64,000 bases of DNA from an uncultured Prevotella sp. (GTDB lineage: Bacteria; Bacteroidota; Bacteroidia; Bacteroidales; Bacteroidaceae), in contig CALUMB010000001.1 in NCBI GenBank assembly GCA_944321645.1, positions 32,836 through 96,835 on the forward strand, given 5' to 3'. This document shows, piece by piece, positions 34,603 to 43,190 of the stretch. The notes under the pieces are model-generated. The model did no database searches. It saw only the letters and a program-made list of their open reading frames with translations, and was not told where the DNA came from. Positions within the stretch are counted from its first letter, which is position 1, and each line of letters starts with the position of its first letter. The position numbers were made by a program, and so were the translations under genes.

Positions 34603-35499
34603 ATGAGATACAAATCTGGATATGACCGCGAGGGAGACTACTGGCATTTTAATGTTGACAGGGAATGCGGGTTGCTCGACTTCCTGTTTGGATGTGTAAA
34701 AGAAAGCCGCTCGAAGATTAAGCTCACCTTGAAGGGTAGGGGAGTGAAGGTTGACGGAAAGACGGTGACGCAGTTCGACCACCCGTTGTCGCCTGGCATG
34801 AATGTGTCTGTGAGCAAGACTAAACGAAACCAAACAGCTTTTAAAAGCCGCTTCTTGCAGATTGTCTACGAGGACAGGTGGCTCGTTGTGGTTGAAAAAA
34901 ACGTCGGCGTGCTGTCGATGGCTGCCGGGCATTCGTCACTAAACGTGAAGTCGATACTTGACAACTATTTCCACCAGTCGAAACAAAAATGCAGGGCGCA
35001 CGTGGTACACAGGCTTGACCGCGACACCAGTGGGCTTATGGTCTATGCGAAAGACATTGACACAGAGCAGGCTTTCGAGCACAATTGGCACGACATCGTT
35101 TACGACAGGCGCTATGTGGCAGTGGTGAGTGGCGAGATTGTCGAGGAAGGTGGCACCGTGGCCAATTGGCTGAAAGACAGCAAGGCATACGTCACCTATT
35201 CGTCGCCGGTGGACAACGGAGGCAAATATGCAGTGACGCACTATCATGTTTTGGCGCGCACCACCGACCACTCGCTCGTGGAATTCAAGCTTGAGACCGG
35301 ACGGAAAAACCAAATCAGGGTACACTCGGCCGACATGGGCCATCCGGTTTGCGGCGATGTGAAATATGGCAACGGCGACGATCCGCTCCACAGGCTTTGC
35401 CTCCATGCCTATATGTTGTGTTTCGTCCATCCCGTGACCCGCGAACGCATGGAGTTTGAAACGCCAATCCCCGCAACGTTCCGCAGGCTGTTTAAGTGA
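34603..35499 (+). CDS. RluA-family 23S/tRNA pseudouridine synthase
   Basis: Isomerises uridine to pseudouridine in RNA. The 298-residue protein has an S4-like RNA-binding N-terminus (about 20-75: LLDFLFGCVKESRSKIKLTLKGRGVKVDGK in family terms) and the PseudoU_synth_2 domain with motif HRLDRDTSGLMVYAK, catalytic D139, and GRKNQIRVH. Length and motif order fit RluA/RluD; the exact target is undetermined. The ATG at 34603 is preceded by an in-frame TTG at 34597. A 102-base gap separates it from the hydrolase upstream. Confidence 0.92.
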   Translation: MRYKSGYDREGDYWHFNVDRECGLLDFLFGCVKESRSKIKLTLKGRGVKVDGKTVTQFDHPLSPGMNVSVSKTKRNQTAFKSRFLQIVYEDRWLVVVEKNVGVLSMAAGHSSLNVKSILDNYFHQSKQKCRAHVVHRLDRDTSGLMVYAKDIDTEQAFEHNWHDIVYDRRYVAVVSGEIVEEGGTVANWLKDSKAYVTYSSPVDNGGKYAVTHYHVLARTTDHSLVEFKLETGRKNQIRVHSADMGHPVCGDVKYGNGDDPLHRLCLHAYMLCFVHPVTRERMEFETPIPATFRRLFK

Positions 35500-35520
35500 T
35501 TTGGAATAAAACTTGGTCAG

Positions 35521-35676
35521 ATGATTGAAGACGTAAAGTATTATGCCATTGCCATTTTGGCGATTGTGATTGGGATAACTGTTCTTAGGAAAATGGCCGG
35601 GTGTGTGGTGCGGATTATCGTAATGCTGGTTCTGCTGGCAATACTTGCCGCACTGTACTATCTTTACTTGCAATAA
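35521..35676 (+). CDS. Small two-helix membrane protein (51 aa)
   Basis: An open frame MIEDVKYYAIAILAIVIG... begins 21 bases after the pseudouridine synthase stop and ends at TAA 35674-35676. Two hydrophobic segments (about residues 8-21 and 31-48) are separated by a short basic loop (LRKMAGCVVR), giving a helical hairpin in the inner membrane. Support is the strong amphipathic-membrane pattern, the ATG start with the coding run filling exactly the space to a strong terminator, and no stop interruption. Function unknown. Confidence 0.65.
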   Translation: MIEDVKYYAIAILAIVIGITVLRKMAGCVVRIIVMLVLLAILAALYYLYLQ

Positions 35677-35677
35677 A

Positions 35678-35717
35678 CGGCGGCGGCCAAGCGATTTGTT
35701 TCGCTTGGCCGCCGCCG
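35678..35717. terminator. Bidirectional terminator, perfect 17-bp stem
   Basis: CGGCGGCGGCCAAGCGA (35678-35694) pairs with 35701-35717 around a TTTGTT loop, between the 51-aa gene (plus) and menA (minus). Immediately follows the small gene's stop, supporting it as a transcribed unit. Confidence 0.85.
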
Positions 35718-35729
35718 CTCGTTGCTGAA

Positions 35730-36641
35730 TCATAAAATGGCCAGGCCGACACTTACCGCTATGCCGTATATAAAAATGTTTCGCGCAGTTTGGCCAAGAC
35801 ATTTGTTGAGAGCTTTGCCCTTGTCGATGCGCACAATTTCGCGGAATGTCCTGATGTGCAGCGGAAGGTAGATGGCTACAGGCAACAAGAAAGCCGCCCA
35901 ATGGCCGCCGATGGCAAAAGCGATGCCGAGCAGGCACGGAGTTATGCCGCATAGAAGGTAAAGCATACGCGACGCCTCTGGCCCGATACGCACCACGAGC
36001 GTCATTTTGCCGCTTTCGCGGTCGGTGTCGCGGTCGCGGTAGTTGTTTACCAAGAGCAGGCAGTCTATCACTGAGCCGCATCCCAATGCGGCCACCCATA
36101 CCGTCCACGGACAAGTGTGCGTTTGGATGTAATATGTTACGCAGACGGGGACAATACCGAAAAACAAGAACACCAGCACGTCGCCAAGCCCTATGTATGA
36201 TAGGAATGTTGTGTAAAGGAAGCAGAACAACACGCACAGTGCGCCAACCAAAATCATCTCGATGCCACCATAAAATATTAATGGGAAGCCAATGGCACAG
36301 GCTATAAGAGTTGTGGCGGCAATGGCAAACTTCATCGAGCGCGGCTTTACCCATCCTTGGGCGCAAGCCCGACGTGGGCCGAGCCGCCGTTCAGTGTCGT
36401 CCGTACCGTTTACAAAGTCGAAATAATCGTTGATGAAATTGGCATCTATCTGCATAATGAAGGCAAAGAGCAGGCAAAGCGTTGCTGCAGGCCAATTGAA
36501 TGCCGCGCCTGCAACCGAAGCGTCGGCATGGGCGAGCGTAGCACCGATGAGCACAGGCACGGCGGCAGCCGTAAGTGTCTTTGGGCGAGATGCCAACAAC
36601 CATGCCTTGGGCGAGTCTTGAATGATTCTGTCTGTAACCAT
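35730..36641 (-). CDS. menA: 1,4-dihydroxy-2-naphthoate prenyltransferase MenA
   Basis: Attaches the polyprenyl chain to DHNA in the inner membrane to form demethylmenaquinone. The 303-residue UbiA-family protein has eight to nine helices and the motifs ASRPKTLTAAAVPVLIG (MenA N-terminus), DANFINDYFDFVNGTDD (first Asp-rich metal site) and NNYRDRDTDRESGKMTLVV (second site). The start MVTDRIIQ at 36641 is preferred because the -7 box is at 36663-36670; the frame is open further upstream. Implies menaquinone-based anaerobic respiration, matching Rnf and fumarate-type metabolism. Confidence 0.93.
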   Translation of the reverse strand: MVTDRIIQDSPKAWLLASRPKTLTAAAVPVLIGATLAHADASVAGAAFNWPAATLCLLFAFIMQIDANFINDYFDFVNGTDDTERRLGPRRACAQGWVKPRSMKFAIAATTLIACAIGFPLIFYGGIEMILVGALCVLFCFLYTTFLSYIGLGDVLVFLFFGIVPVCVTYYIQTHTCPWTVWVAALGCGSVIDCLLLVNNYRDRDTDRESGKMTLVVRIGPEASRMLYLLCGITPCLLGIAFAIGGHWAAFLLPVAIYLPLHIRTFREIVRIDKGKALNKCLGQTARNIFIYGIAVSVGLAIL

Positions 36642-36662
36642 GCTTTTGTATGAATATATTTG

Positions 36663-36670
36663 CAAAAGTA
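36663..36670 (-). promoter_or_regulatory. -7 box (TACTTTTG) of menA
   Basis: Minus-strand TACTTTTG, 21 bases upstream of the chosen menA ATG; lies back to back with the HD-gene promoter. Confidence 0.65.
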
Positions 36671-36682
36671 GAAATTTTTGCC

Positions 36683-36690
36683 TATATTTG
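36683..36690 (+). promoter_or_regulatory. -7 box (TATATTTG) of HD-domain gene
   Basis: TATATTTG with TTTG at 36659-36662, spaced 20 bases. Diverges from the menA promoter. Confidence 0.7.
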
Positions 36691-36765
36691 CAACAATAAA
36701 AGGTTAAAAGTGCCGCATCGTATATTGTGGAACTTTGTAATGATTTAAGGTTGGGAGTTCTGTTT

Positions 36766-37422
36766 ATGGTTAGTAAGATGGCAAGCCTCGACTTGGTGGA
36801 GTTTGTGGAAACCAACATATTGCCGCTTTATGCAGCATTTGATAAAGCACATGGTTTAGCTCACGTAACGTCGGTGATAAGGCGTTCTGTGGCATTGGCC
36901 GTCGCAGTTGGGGCCGATGTGGACATGGCATATACCGTGGCGGCGTACCATGACCTCGGTATGTCCGGCCCGAGGGCGATACACCACATAACCGGCGGGA
37001 AAATACTGGCTCGCGACGCGCGGTTGAAGCGTTGGTTTTCGCAGGAACAGATAAAAGTAATGAAGGAGGCCGTGGAAGACCATCGTGCTTCGGCATCGCA
37101 CGCCCCGAGGAGCATTTATGGCAAAATAGTGGCCGAGGCAGACCGTGACCTTGACGTGGAGACAGTGTTGCGCAGGACGGTGCAGTTTGGGCTTGCCCAC
37201 TATCCGCAATTAGGCAAAGAGCAACAATGGCAACGTTTCCGCGAACATATCGACAACAAATACTCTTCGAGCGGATATATCAAGTTGTGGATTCCTGGGT
37301 CTGACAACGAACGCAAATTGAACGAACTTAGGGTTTGCATAGCCGACATATCGCAGCTTCGCAAGATTTTCGACAGGCTTTATGCCGAAGAATCTGGCGG
37401 AAATATTGCAGGAAGGCCATGA
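36766..37422 (+). CDS. HD-domain metal-dependent phosphohydrolase
   Basis: A protein of about 218 residues with the HD superfamily metal ligands: AHGLAHVTSVIRR (first His), AAYHDLGM (HD pair) and a later DHRAS and EADRD. Substrates of such YfbR/YedJ-like proteins are nucleotides or polyphosphates; nothing here is specific. Three starts are possible: GTG 36727, ATG 36766 and ATG 36778. I use ATG 36766, which leaves a 70-base leader after the -7 box. No signal peptide. It ends 52 bases before the convergent hypothetical. Confidence 0.8.
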   Translation: MVSKMASLDLVEFVETNILPLYAAFDKAHGLAHVTSVIRRSVALAVAVGADVDMAYTVAAYHDLGMSGPRAIHHITGGKILARDARLKRWFSQEQIKVMKEAVEDHRASASHAPRSIYGKIVAEADRDLDVETVLRRTVQFGLAHYPQLGKEQQWQRFREHIDNKYSSSGYIKLWIPGSDNERKLNELRVCIADISQLRKIFDRLYAEESGGNIAGRP

Positions 37423-37474
37423 TTTTGTACGGCGTTGTCCGCATAACGTGGCAAGGATTGTAGGATTTCATGCA

Positions 37475-37915
37475 TTATTTTTCAAGCAAATGCTTTAGGA
37501 AGTCGTCCAAATCCTTGTCCAAGTCGGGCATCATGTCGGGATCGATTATTACAGTGTCGCCGTCAACAATGTACAGTTCGGCAACAGGCTCCTTGTCCTC
37601 GTCTTCGAGGACGAAAGAGAATGGCTTCATAATCGACATAGGTTCGATGGCATTGTGAGATTTTTGCAGGCATTTCCTCATTGTGGAAGTAACGCCGTCA
37701 TAGAAGTCATCGTCTGTGTTGTTTATCCAAGGTTCGATGACTGTGCGCGTTATTTCCTTGTCGTTGTCGTCGAAGGCAGTCAGCTCGCCCGTCTCTTGGT
37801 TGACCCTGAAATGTATATCGGTCATGATGTTGGCTTCGACAGTGGCCGGGAACTTGTCGATTACCTTGCTTATTGCTCTTTCTACCTGTTGTAGCACTTG
37901 CTCCGTCTCTTTCAT
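37475..37915 (-). CDS. Hypothetical acidic protein (146 aa)
   Basis: Starts MKETEQVLQQVERAISKVIDKFPATVEANIM and ends DPDMMPDLDKDLDDFLKHLLEK; pI is clearly acidic. There is no signal, membrane segment or known motif. The middle (FRVNQETGELTAFDDNDKEITRTVIEPWINN) and the strand VAELYIVDGDTVIIDP suggest a small alpha/beta fold. The ATG at 37915 is chosen over 37942 because the -7 box spans 37940-37947. Monocistronic. I recall similar hypotheticals in Bacteroidales but no function. Confidence 0.7.
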   Translation of the reverse strand: MKETEQVLQQVERAISKVIDKFPATVEANIMTDIHFRVNQETGELTAFDDNDKEITRTVIEPWINNTDDDFYDGVTSTMRKCLQKSHNAIEPMSIMKPFSFVLEDEDKEPVAELYIVDGDTVIIDPDMMPDLDKDLDDFLKHLLEK

Positions 37916-37939
37916 TATTTCTGTCGTTTTGTTATAGCG

Positions 37940-37947
37940 CAAAAGTA
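37940..37947 (-). promoter_or_regulatory. -7 box (TACTTTTG) of hypothetical
   Basis: Minus-strand TACTTTTG, 24 bases upstream of the ATG at 37915; excludes the ATG at 37942 as start. Confidence 0.65.
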
Positions 37948-38033
37948 TAAAATATTTTGAATAACCGCAAACGATTGCGCAATGTTTTTACGAAAAAATT
38001 GTGGATTTTATTTGAATTTTTGAAAGATAATGC

Positions 38034-38041
38034 TACCTTTG
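38034..38041 (+). promoter_or_regulatory. Promoter of rseC-rnf operon (TACCTTTG)
   Basis: -33 TTTG at 38011-38014, 19 bases, then TACCTTTG: an almost ideal Bacteroidetes promoter. The leader to rseC is about 170 bases; it includes a possible 42-codon frame (38107-38235) overlapping the rseC start, which I do not call. Confidence 0.8.
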
Positions 38042-38220
38042 CATTAGCCAAGGCATCAGTTTGCGGCGTTTTAAAAGCCGATAGGGCTTGCATGGCAGAT
38101 GTGTTTTATGGCGGAAGGCGCGATTAATCTGCGAGAAGGCCAATCCTTTTGCTTAGAACGTGCCTTAAACTACGAAACTAAAAAACCGAAAACAATAGCT
38201 CCAATGCCAAAAACATCGAC

Positions 38221-38640
38221 ATGGCAGAAAAAATAAGGCATACAGGCATAGTAGATTCCGTAGATTCAGAAGGGGTAAGGGTGCGCATTCTCCAAACTTC
38301 GGCGTGTGCGTCATGTAAAGTGTCAGGCTACTGCAATGCTTCTGAAAGCAAGGAGAAAGTTATAGAGGTTGCAGGTAAAGGCTATGCAGGAAACTTTGCC
38401 ACCGGCGACAGCGTGGTAGTTACGGTGTCGCGCACGGTTGCTGGTCGTGCATTGGCCTTAGGCTTTGGTTTGCCTTTTGCTATATTGGTTGTAGTCCTTG
38501 CTGTTGTGGTGTTGCTCACTTCCGATGAAGTGCTTGGAGCTGTGACGGCAATAGTTGCATTGGTGCCATACTATTTTGCGCTGTATTTCTTGCGCGACAA
38601 AATACGCGGAAAGATGGAGTTTGAGGTTGTGAAGTCGTGA
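38221..38640 (+). CDS. rseC: RseC/MucC family protein of the Rnf operon
   Basis: A 139-residue membrane protein of the SoxR-reducing/RseC family. The N-terminal soluble part has the family cysteines C29, C32 and C38 (SACASCKVSGYCNA, a candidate redox or Fe-S site), followed by two membrane helices (about 72-94 and 100-121). Position as the first gene of rnf operons is characteristic of Bacteroidales, where it may help assemble or tune the complex. It lies 33 bases before rnfB. Confidence 0.88.
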   Translation: MAEKIRHTGIVDSVDSEGVRVRILQTSACASCKVSGYCNASESKEKVIEVAGKGYAGNFATGDSVVVTVSRTVAGRALALGFGLPFAILVVVLAVVVLLTSDEVLGAVTAIVALVPYYFALYFLRDKIRGKMEFEVVKS

Positions 38641-38673
38641 AAAATTAACAACAAACAAAAACAAATAAACATT

Positions 38674-39564
38674 ATGAATCTCATTTTAGTCGCGGTCATT
38701 GCTTTAGGAGCCATAGGACTTGTCTCGGCAACAGTCTTGTTTGTGTGCTCGAAAAAGTTTGCCGTGAAAGAAGACCCGCGTGTCGGCGAAGTCTCCGAGC
38801 TGCTGCCCCAGGCCAATTGTGGCGGTTGTGGTTTTGCCGGCTGTTCGGGTTTGGCAGCAGCGTTGGTAAAAGGTGCTGATGCCGGGAGCATCGAAGGCCT
38901 GTCGTGTCCGGTTGGCGGCGCGGAAGTCATGGGGAAGATAGCCGACCTGCTTGGAATGGCAGTTGCCAACAGCGAGCCTATGGTTGCCGTTGTAAGGTGC
39001 AATGGCACGTGTGCCAACCGTCCGAGAACAGCCGAATATTCCGGCCTGCGCACTTGCGCTGCAATGCACTCGTGCGGGGCCGGCGAAACAGCCTGTGGCT
39101 ATGGCTGCCTCGGATGCGGCGATTGCGTGGCCGCTTGCAAGTTTGGGGCAATCTCCATTAACCAGGAGACAGGCATAGCCGAGGTTGACGAAGGTAAGTG
39201 TACGTCGTGCGGGGCGTGCGTGAAGGCTTGTCCGCGCGGTATCATCGAACTCCGTAAGAAAGGGCCTAAGGGCCGGCGTGTCTATGTAGGTTGCGTCAAC
39301 AAAGACAAAGGGGCTGTGGCGATGAAGGCCTGCAACGTGTCGTGCATTGGTTGTGGCAAGTGCCAGAAAGAGTGCCAGTTTGAGGCAATCACGGTGGCGG
39401 GTAACCTTGCTTACATTGACCCAAACAAGTGTCGCCTGTGCCGCAAGTGTGAGAAAGTGTGTCCGACGCACGCCATTGTTGCCGTAAATTTCCCGGCTCC
39501 TAAGGCTCAAAAGCCATCAGATGCTGCGGCTGGGAACAATGCTAATGTGGAATATGCAAGCTAA
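38674..39564 (+). CDS. rnfB: Rnf complex subunit RnfB (ferredoxin-like)
   Basis: Electron-entry subunit of the ferredoxin:NAD+ oxidoreductase Rnf, an ion-pumping membrane complex. The 296-residue protein has an N-terminal membrane helix (about 3-25), the [4Fe-4S] Fes domain (NCGGCGFAGCSG ... LSCPVGG) and several ferredoxin-type CxxCxxCxxxCP clusters (GCLGCGDCVAAC, KCTSCGACVKACP, SCIGCGKCQKEC, KCRLCRKCEKVCP). An Ala/Pro-rich C-terminal tail is not conserved. 12 bases before rnfC. Confidence 0.95.
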   Translation: MNLILVAVIALGAIGLVSATVLFVCSKKFAVKEDPRVGEVSELLPQANCGGCGFAGCSGLAAALVKGADAGSIEGLSCPVGGAEVMGKIADLLGMAVANSEPMVAVVRCNGTCANRPRTAEYSGLRTCAAMHSCGAGETACGYGCLGCGDCVAACKFGAISINQETGIAEVDEGKCTSCGACVKACPRGIIELRKKGPKGRRVYVGCVNKDKGAVAMKACNVSCIGCGKCQKECQFEAITVAGNLAYIDPNKCRLCRKCEKVCPTHAIVAVNFPAPKAQKPSDAAAGNNANVEYAS

Positions 39565-39576
39565 GGAGAAAAGGTT

Positions 39577-40929
39577 ATGAACATAAGAACATTCAGAATA
39601 GGTGGCATACACCCTGAAGAAAACAAAATTACGCATGAAGTTGCGACTGTGGCGGCGCCGTTGCCAAAGCAAGCAATATTCCCGCTGTCGCAACACATAG
39701 GCGCTCCGGCCAAGCCTGTCGTTAAGAAAGGCGACGCGGTCAAGGTCGGCACGATGATAGCCGAAGCTGGAGGTTTCGTGTCGGCCCCAATATTTTCGTC
39801 AGTTTCAGGAACTGTGTTTAAGGTAGACACGGCCGTGGATGCCACTGGCTATCGCGTTCCTGCGATAATAATTAATGTGGAAGGAGACGAATGGGAAGAT
39901 AGCATAGATCGTTCAGACAACCTTGAAACACTCGAAGCCCACCCGGAACTTACGCCCGAAGGCATCATTGAAAGCGTGAAGATGGCAGGCGTAACGGGTA
40001 TGGGAGGTGCCGGTTTCCCAACTTTCATAAAACTTTGCCCACCGCCAACGGCTAAGGCAGAGTGTGTGATTATAAACGGCGTGGAGTGCGAACCATACAT
40101 CACTTCGGATTACCGACTTATGATGGAGCACTCGGATGAGATAATCGTTGGACTCCAACTCTTGATGAAGGCTGCAAAGGTAGACCGCGGCTACATAGGG
40201 ATTGAAGTCAACAAGCCCCAAGCCATTGAGTTGCTTGAAAGCAAGGCTGCCGGAGATTCGCGCATAACGATTGTTCCGTTGAAGAAGCGTTATCCACAAG
40301 GGGGAGAGAAACAGCTTGTTGATGCTGTAATTCGCCGGCAGGTTCCTGCGCCTCCTGCCATTCCTGTGAATGTTGGCGCGATAGTGCAAAACGTAGGCAC
40401 TGCGTTTGCTGTTTACCAAGCTGTGATGAAACGCAAGCCTTTGTTCGAGCGATATACCACCGTGACAGGAAAGAATTTGGCGCATCCAGGAAATTTCCTT
40501 GTCCGCATGGGAACGCCGATGAAAGACCTTATCGACCTTTGCGGCGGTATGCCCGAAGGCGACAACAAGTTGCTCGCAGGTGGCCCTATGATGGGAAAGG
40601 CTCTTACAACGGCCGATGTGCCGGTATGCAAAGGCACGAACAGCGTGACAATCATATCTGATGACGAGGCAAGGCGCAAGCCGGTTGACCCATGCATACG
40701 TTGTGGTAAGTGTGTGAGCGTTTGCCCGATGGGTCTTGAGCCTTATCTCTTGGCTACCGCTTCGGCTCACCAAATGTGGGAAAAGGTAGAGGCTGAGTGC
40801 ATAACATCGTGCATCGAATGCGGCTCTTGCCAATACACTTGTCCTTCGCACAGGCCAATATTGGACAATATCCGCTTCGGAAAATCAAAAGTAATGGGCA
40901 TCATAAAGGCTCGTAACGCTAAAAAGTAA
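39577..40929 (+). CDS. rnfC: Rnf complex subunit RnfC
   Basis: Peripheral NADH-side subunit of Rnf. The 450-residue protein has an N-terminal barrel-sandwich region (FRIGGIHPEENK ... VKKGDAVKVGTMIAEAGGFVSAPI), the flavoprotein/NADH site (GMGGAGFPTFIKL; NGVECEPYITSDYRLM), and two [4Fe-4S] motifs near the C-terminus (PCIRCGKCVSVCP and SCIECGSCQYTCPSHRP). No long Ala/Lys-rich C-terminal extension as in E. coli RsxC. Normal length. Confidence 0.95.
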   Translation: MNIRTFRIGGIHPEENKITHEVATVAAPLPKQAIFPLSQHIGAPAKPVVKKGDAVKVGTMIAEAGGFVSAPIFSSVSGTVFKVDTAVDATGYRVPAIIINVEGDEWEDSIDRSDNLETLEAHPELTPEGIIESVKMAGVTGMGGAGFPTFIKLCPPPTAKAECVIINGVECEPYITSDYRLMMEHSDEIIVGLQLLMKAAKVDRGYIGIEVNKPQAIELLESKAAGDSRITIVPLKKRYPQGGEKQLVDAVIRRQVPAPPAIPVNVGAIVQNVGTAFAVYQAVMKRKPLFERYTTVTGKNLAHPGNFLVRMGTPMKDLIDLCGGMPEGDNKLLAGGPMMGKALTTADVPVCKGTNSVTIISDDEARRKPVDPCIRCGKCVSVCPMGLEPYLLATASAHQMWEKVEAECITSCIECGSCQYTCPSHRPILDNIRFGKSKVMGIIKARNAKK

Positions 40930-40937
40930 AGTATAAA

Positions 40938-41936
40938 ATGGGTAAGTTAATAGTTTCATTGTCGCCTCATGCCCACGGCACCGATAGTGTGGAGCGCAAT
41001 ATGTATGGCGTAATAATAGCTTTGGTGCCGGCTTTGCTTGTGTCGTTTTTTTATTTTGGTTTAGGCTCATTGGTCGTTTGCGCAACGAGCATTGTTTCCT
41101 GCGTGTTCTTTGAATGGTTCATCAACAAATTCATTCTGAAGAGCGACAGGTTGACAATTAGAGATGGGTCGGCCGTGCTTACAGGCTTGCTTCTTGGCTT
41201 CAACCTCCCGTCAAACCTTCCAATCTGGATTATTGTGATAGGAGCGCTTGTTGCAATAGGAGTTGCCAAGATGACGTTTGGCGGCTTGGGATGCAACATA
41301 TTCAATCCTGCGCTTGTCGGACGTTGCTTCCTGCTCATCAGTTTTCCTGCGCAGATGACCTCATGGCCTGTCGTTGGCCAACTTGGCAGTTATCTCGATG
41401 CAACGACTGCGGCAACGCCTTTGAGCGTGATGAAAACGGCAATAAAGTCTGGCGATGCCTCGGTGCTTAATGAACTGCCCGACTCGCTACACCTGTTGCT
41501 TGGCAACAACCCAATGGGTGGTGCAGGAACAATCGGTGAAGTGTGCGCCTTGGCTTTGCTTGTTGGGCTTGCCTATATGCTTTGGAAGAAAATAATAACA
41601 TGGCATATTCCAGTGAGCATCATCGCAACCGTGTTTGTGTTCAGCGGCTTGCTCCATTTGGCCAACCCAATTTACGCCGACCCTCTGGCTGTTATTCTTA
41701 GCGGCGGACTGATGCTTGGCGCAATATTCATGGCCACAGATTATGTTACTTCGCCAATGACCTACAAGGGCCAGCTGATATATGGCATTGCCATTGGTGT
41801 GCTAACTGTGGTTATCCGCAATTGGGGAAGCTATCCGGAGGGAATGTCTTTTGCCATATTGATTATGAACGCGCTAACCCCGCTAATCAACAATTATGTG
41901 AAACCAAAACGCTTTGGGGAGGTTATTAAGAAATGA
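40938..41936 (+). CDS. rnfD: Rnf complex subunit RnfD
   Basis: Integral membrane subunit with a covalently bound FMN, part of the ion path. The 332-residue protein has about nine to ten helices and begins VSLSPHAHGTDSVERNMYGVI, the RnfD/NqrB N-terminus. Motifs RDGSAVLTGLLLGFNLPSNLP and FNPALVGRCFLL are typical, and SYLDATTAATPLSVMK contains the candidate FMN-Thr in the D-A-T-T-A-A-T context. Its stop overlaps the rnfG ATG by four bases. Confidence 0.94.
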   Translation: MGKLIVSLSPHAHGTDSVERNMYGVIIALVPALLVSFFYFGLGSLVVCATSIVSCVFFEWFINKFILKSDRLTIRDGSAVLTGLLLGFNLPSNLPIWIIVIGALVAIGVAKMTFGGLGCNIFNPALVGRCFLLISFPAQMTSWPVVGQLGSYLDATTAATPLSVMKTAIKSGDASVLNELPDSLHLLLGNNPMGGAGTIGEVCALALLVGLAYMLWKKIITWHIPVSIIATVFVFSGLLHLANPIYADPLAVILSGGLMLGAIFMATDYVTSPMTYKGQLIYGIAIGVLTVVIRNWGSYPEGMSFAILIMNALTPLINNYVKPKRFGEVIKK

Positions 41937-42565
41937 AGAAGTTAGAATCCACTTTGACAAGCATGGTCGTTGTGCTTGTTGCCGTAGCCGTAATCACAGG
42001 CGGACTGTTGGCTTGGGTGAACGACATTACTGCCGAGCCAATCAAGGAGCAGGCCAAGCTTACCCTTGCTGACGGCATTAAGAGCGTGATGGGTGGTGGC
42101 GATGTGGCCGTAGCGTCAGAAGACACCATCCGCGAGTCCGTCAATGGCAAAGAGTCTACTTTTGTGGTGCATAAGGTAAACGATGCAAACGGTAACTTCC
42201 TCGGCGCTGCCGTTGAGAGTTCGAGCATGGGGTTCGGCGGCGAGCTGAAGCTGCTTGTTGGCTTCGATGCCAAAGGCAAAGTCCTTGGATATACGGTATT
42301 GCAGCACGCCGAGACGCCGGGCCTTGGCGCAAAAGCCGACAAATGGTTCCAGAAAGGCGGGAAAGGCGACATCATCGGGCGCGACCTTTCCAACGGCAAG
42401 CCGCTTGTTGTTAACAAAGACGGTGGCGACGTTGATGCAATTACGGCCTCGACCATCACCACCAGGGCTTTCCTGAGTGCTGTAAACCAGGCATACGCAG
42501 TTTATGCACAGCAGGATGTTGATGCTGCGAGCGGTGCAACCCGAAAGGCACCGCAGGCGGATTGA
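41933..42565 (+). CDS. rnfG: Rnf complex subunit RnfG
   Basis: Periplasmic FMN-carrying subunit anchored by one helix (residues 9-29). The 210-residue protein has the FMN_bind domain: FGGELKLLVGFDAKGKVLGYTVLQHAETPGLG, then DAITASTIT at 168-176, the flavin-transfer motif in which T174 is the likely FMN-linked Thr (ApbE substrate). It ends with an Ala/Pro-rich tail. The 4-base overlap with rnfD indicates coupled translation. Confidence 0.93.
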   Translation: MKKLESTLTSMVVVLVAVAVITGGLLAWVNDITAEPIKEQAKLTLADGIKSVMGGGDVAVASEDTIRESVNGKESTFVVHKVNDANGNFLGAAVESSSMGFGGELKLLVGFDAKGKVLGYTVLQHAETPGLGAKADKWFQKGGKGDIIGRDLSNGKPLVVNKDGGDVDAITASTITTRAFLSAVNQAYAVYAQQDVDAASGATRKAPQAD

Positions 42566-42603
42566 GCCGAAAATCGTGTAACACACTAAACCGAATGAGA
42601 ATT

Positions 42604-43188
42604 ATGAACAACTTAAGAATACTGATTAACGGCATAGTCAAGGAGAACCCGACTTTCGTTCTCTTGCTTGGTATGTGTCCTACGTTGGCCACTTCAACGT
42701 CAGCAATCAACGGAATGTCGATGGGGCTTGCCACAATGTTTGTGCTTATCTGTTCAAACATTGTAATCTCTCTTGTCAAGAATCTGACGCCAGACAAAGT
42801 GCGCATTCCTGTGTTTGTGGTGGTGATAGCGTCATTTGTCACCATTTTGCAAATGTGCCTCCAGGCATATTTGCCTGCAATCAACAAATCGCTGGGCATC
42901 TACATTCCGCTTATCGTGGTGAACTGCATCATCCTTGGGCGCGCCGAAGCCTTTGCCTGCAAAAACGGCCCTGTCGCAAGTCTGTTCGATGGAATAGGCA
43001 TCGGCCTTGGGTTTACCATAGCCCTTACGGTGCTTGGCATGGTGAGGGAATTGCTCGGAGCCGGATCGCTTTTTGGAATTGTGCTCTTGCCCGAGACTTA
43101 CAATGTGCTCCTCTTCATTTTGCCTCCGGGGGCGTTCATCACTTTGGGATTCTTGATTGCAATAGTAAACAAATTTAAAAAGGCATAA
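42604..43188 (+). CDS. rnfE: Rnf complex subunit RnfE
   Basis: Six-helix integral membrane subunit homologous to NqrD. The 194-residue protein begins [29 protein letters not shown], the standard N-terminus, and carries [17 protein letters not shown], where the Cys participates in the intramembrane Fe-S centre shared with RnfA. ATG 42595 would add three residues; the frame open to 42562 uses a TTG. Two bases before rnfA. Confidence 0.93.
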   Translation: MNNLRILINGIVKENPTFVLLLGMCPTLATSTSAINGMSMGLATMFVLICSNIVISLVKNLTPDKVRIPVFVVVIASFVTILQMCLQAYLPAINKSLGIYIPLIVVNCIILGRAEAFACKNGPVASLFDGIGIGLGFTIALTVLGMVRELLGAGSLFGIVLLPETYNVLLFILPPGAFITLGFLIAIVNKFKKA

Positions 43189-43190
43189 TC

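Noticed and set aside
34939-36366. 475-codon minus-strand frame across the pseudouridine synthase and into menA
   Set aside because: Antisense to one real gene and out of frame with the other; crosses a strong bidirectional terminator; no motif.
38107-38235. 42-codon frame in the rseC leader overlapping the rseC start
   Set aside because: No coding signal beyond an ATG; kept only as a possibility in the promoter entry.
38704-39510. 268-codon frame antisense to rnfB
   Set aside because: Explained by the Cys/Gly-rich codons of rnfB read backwards.
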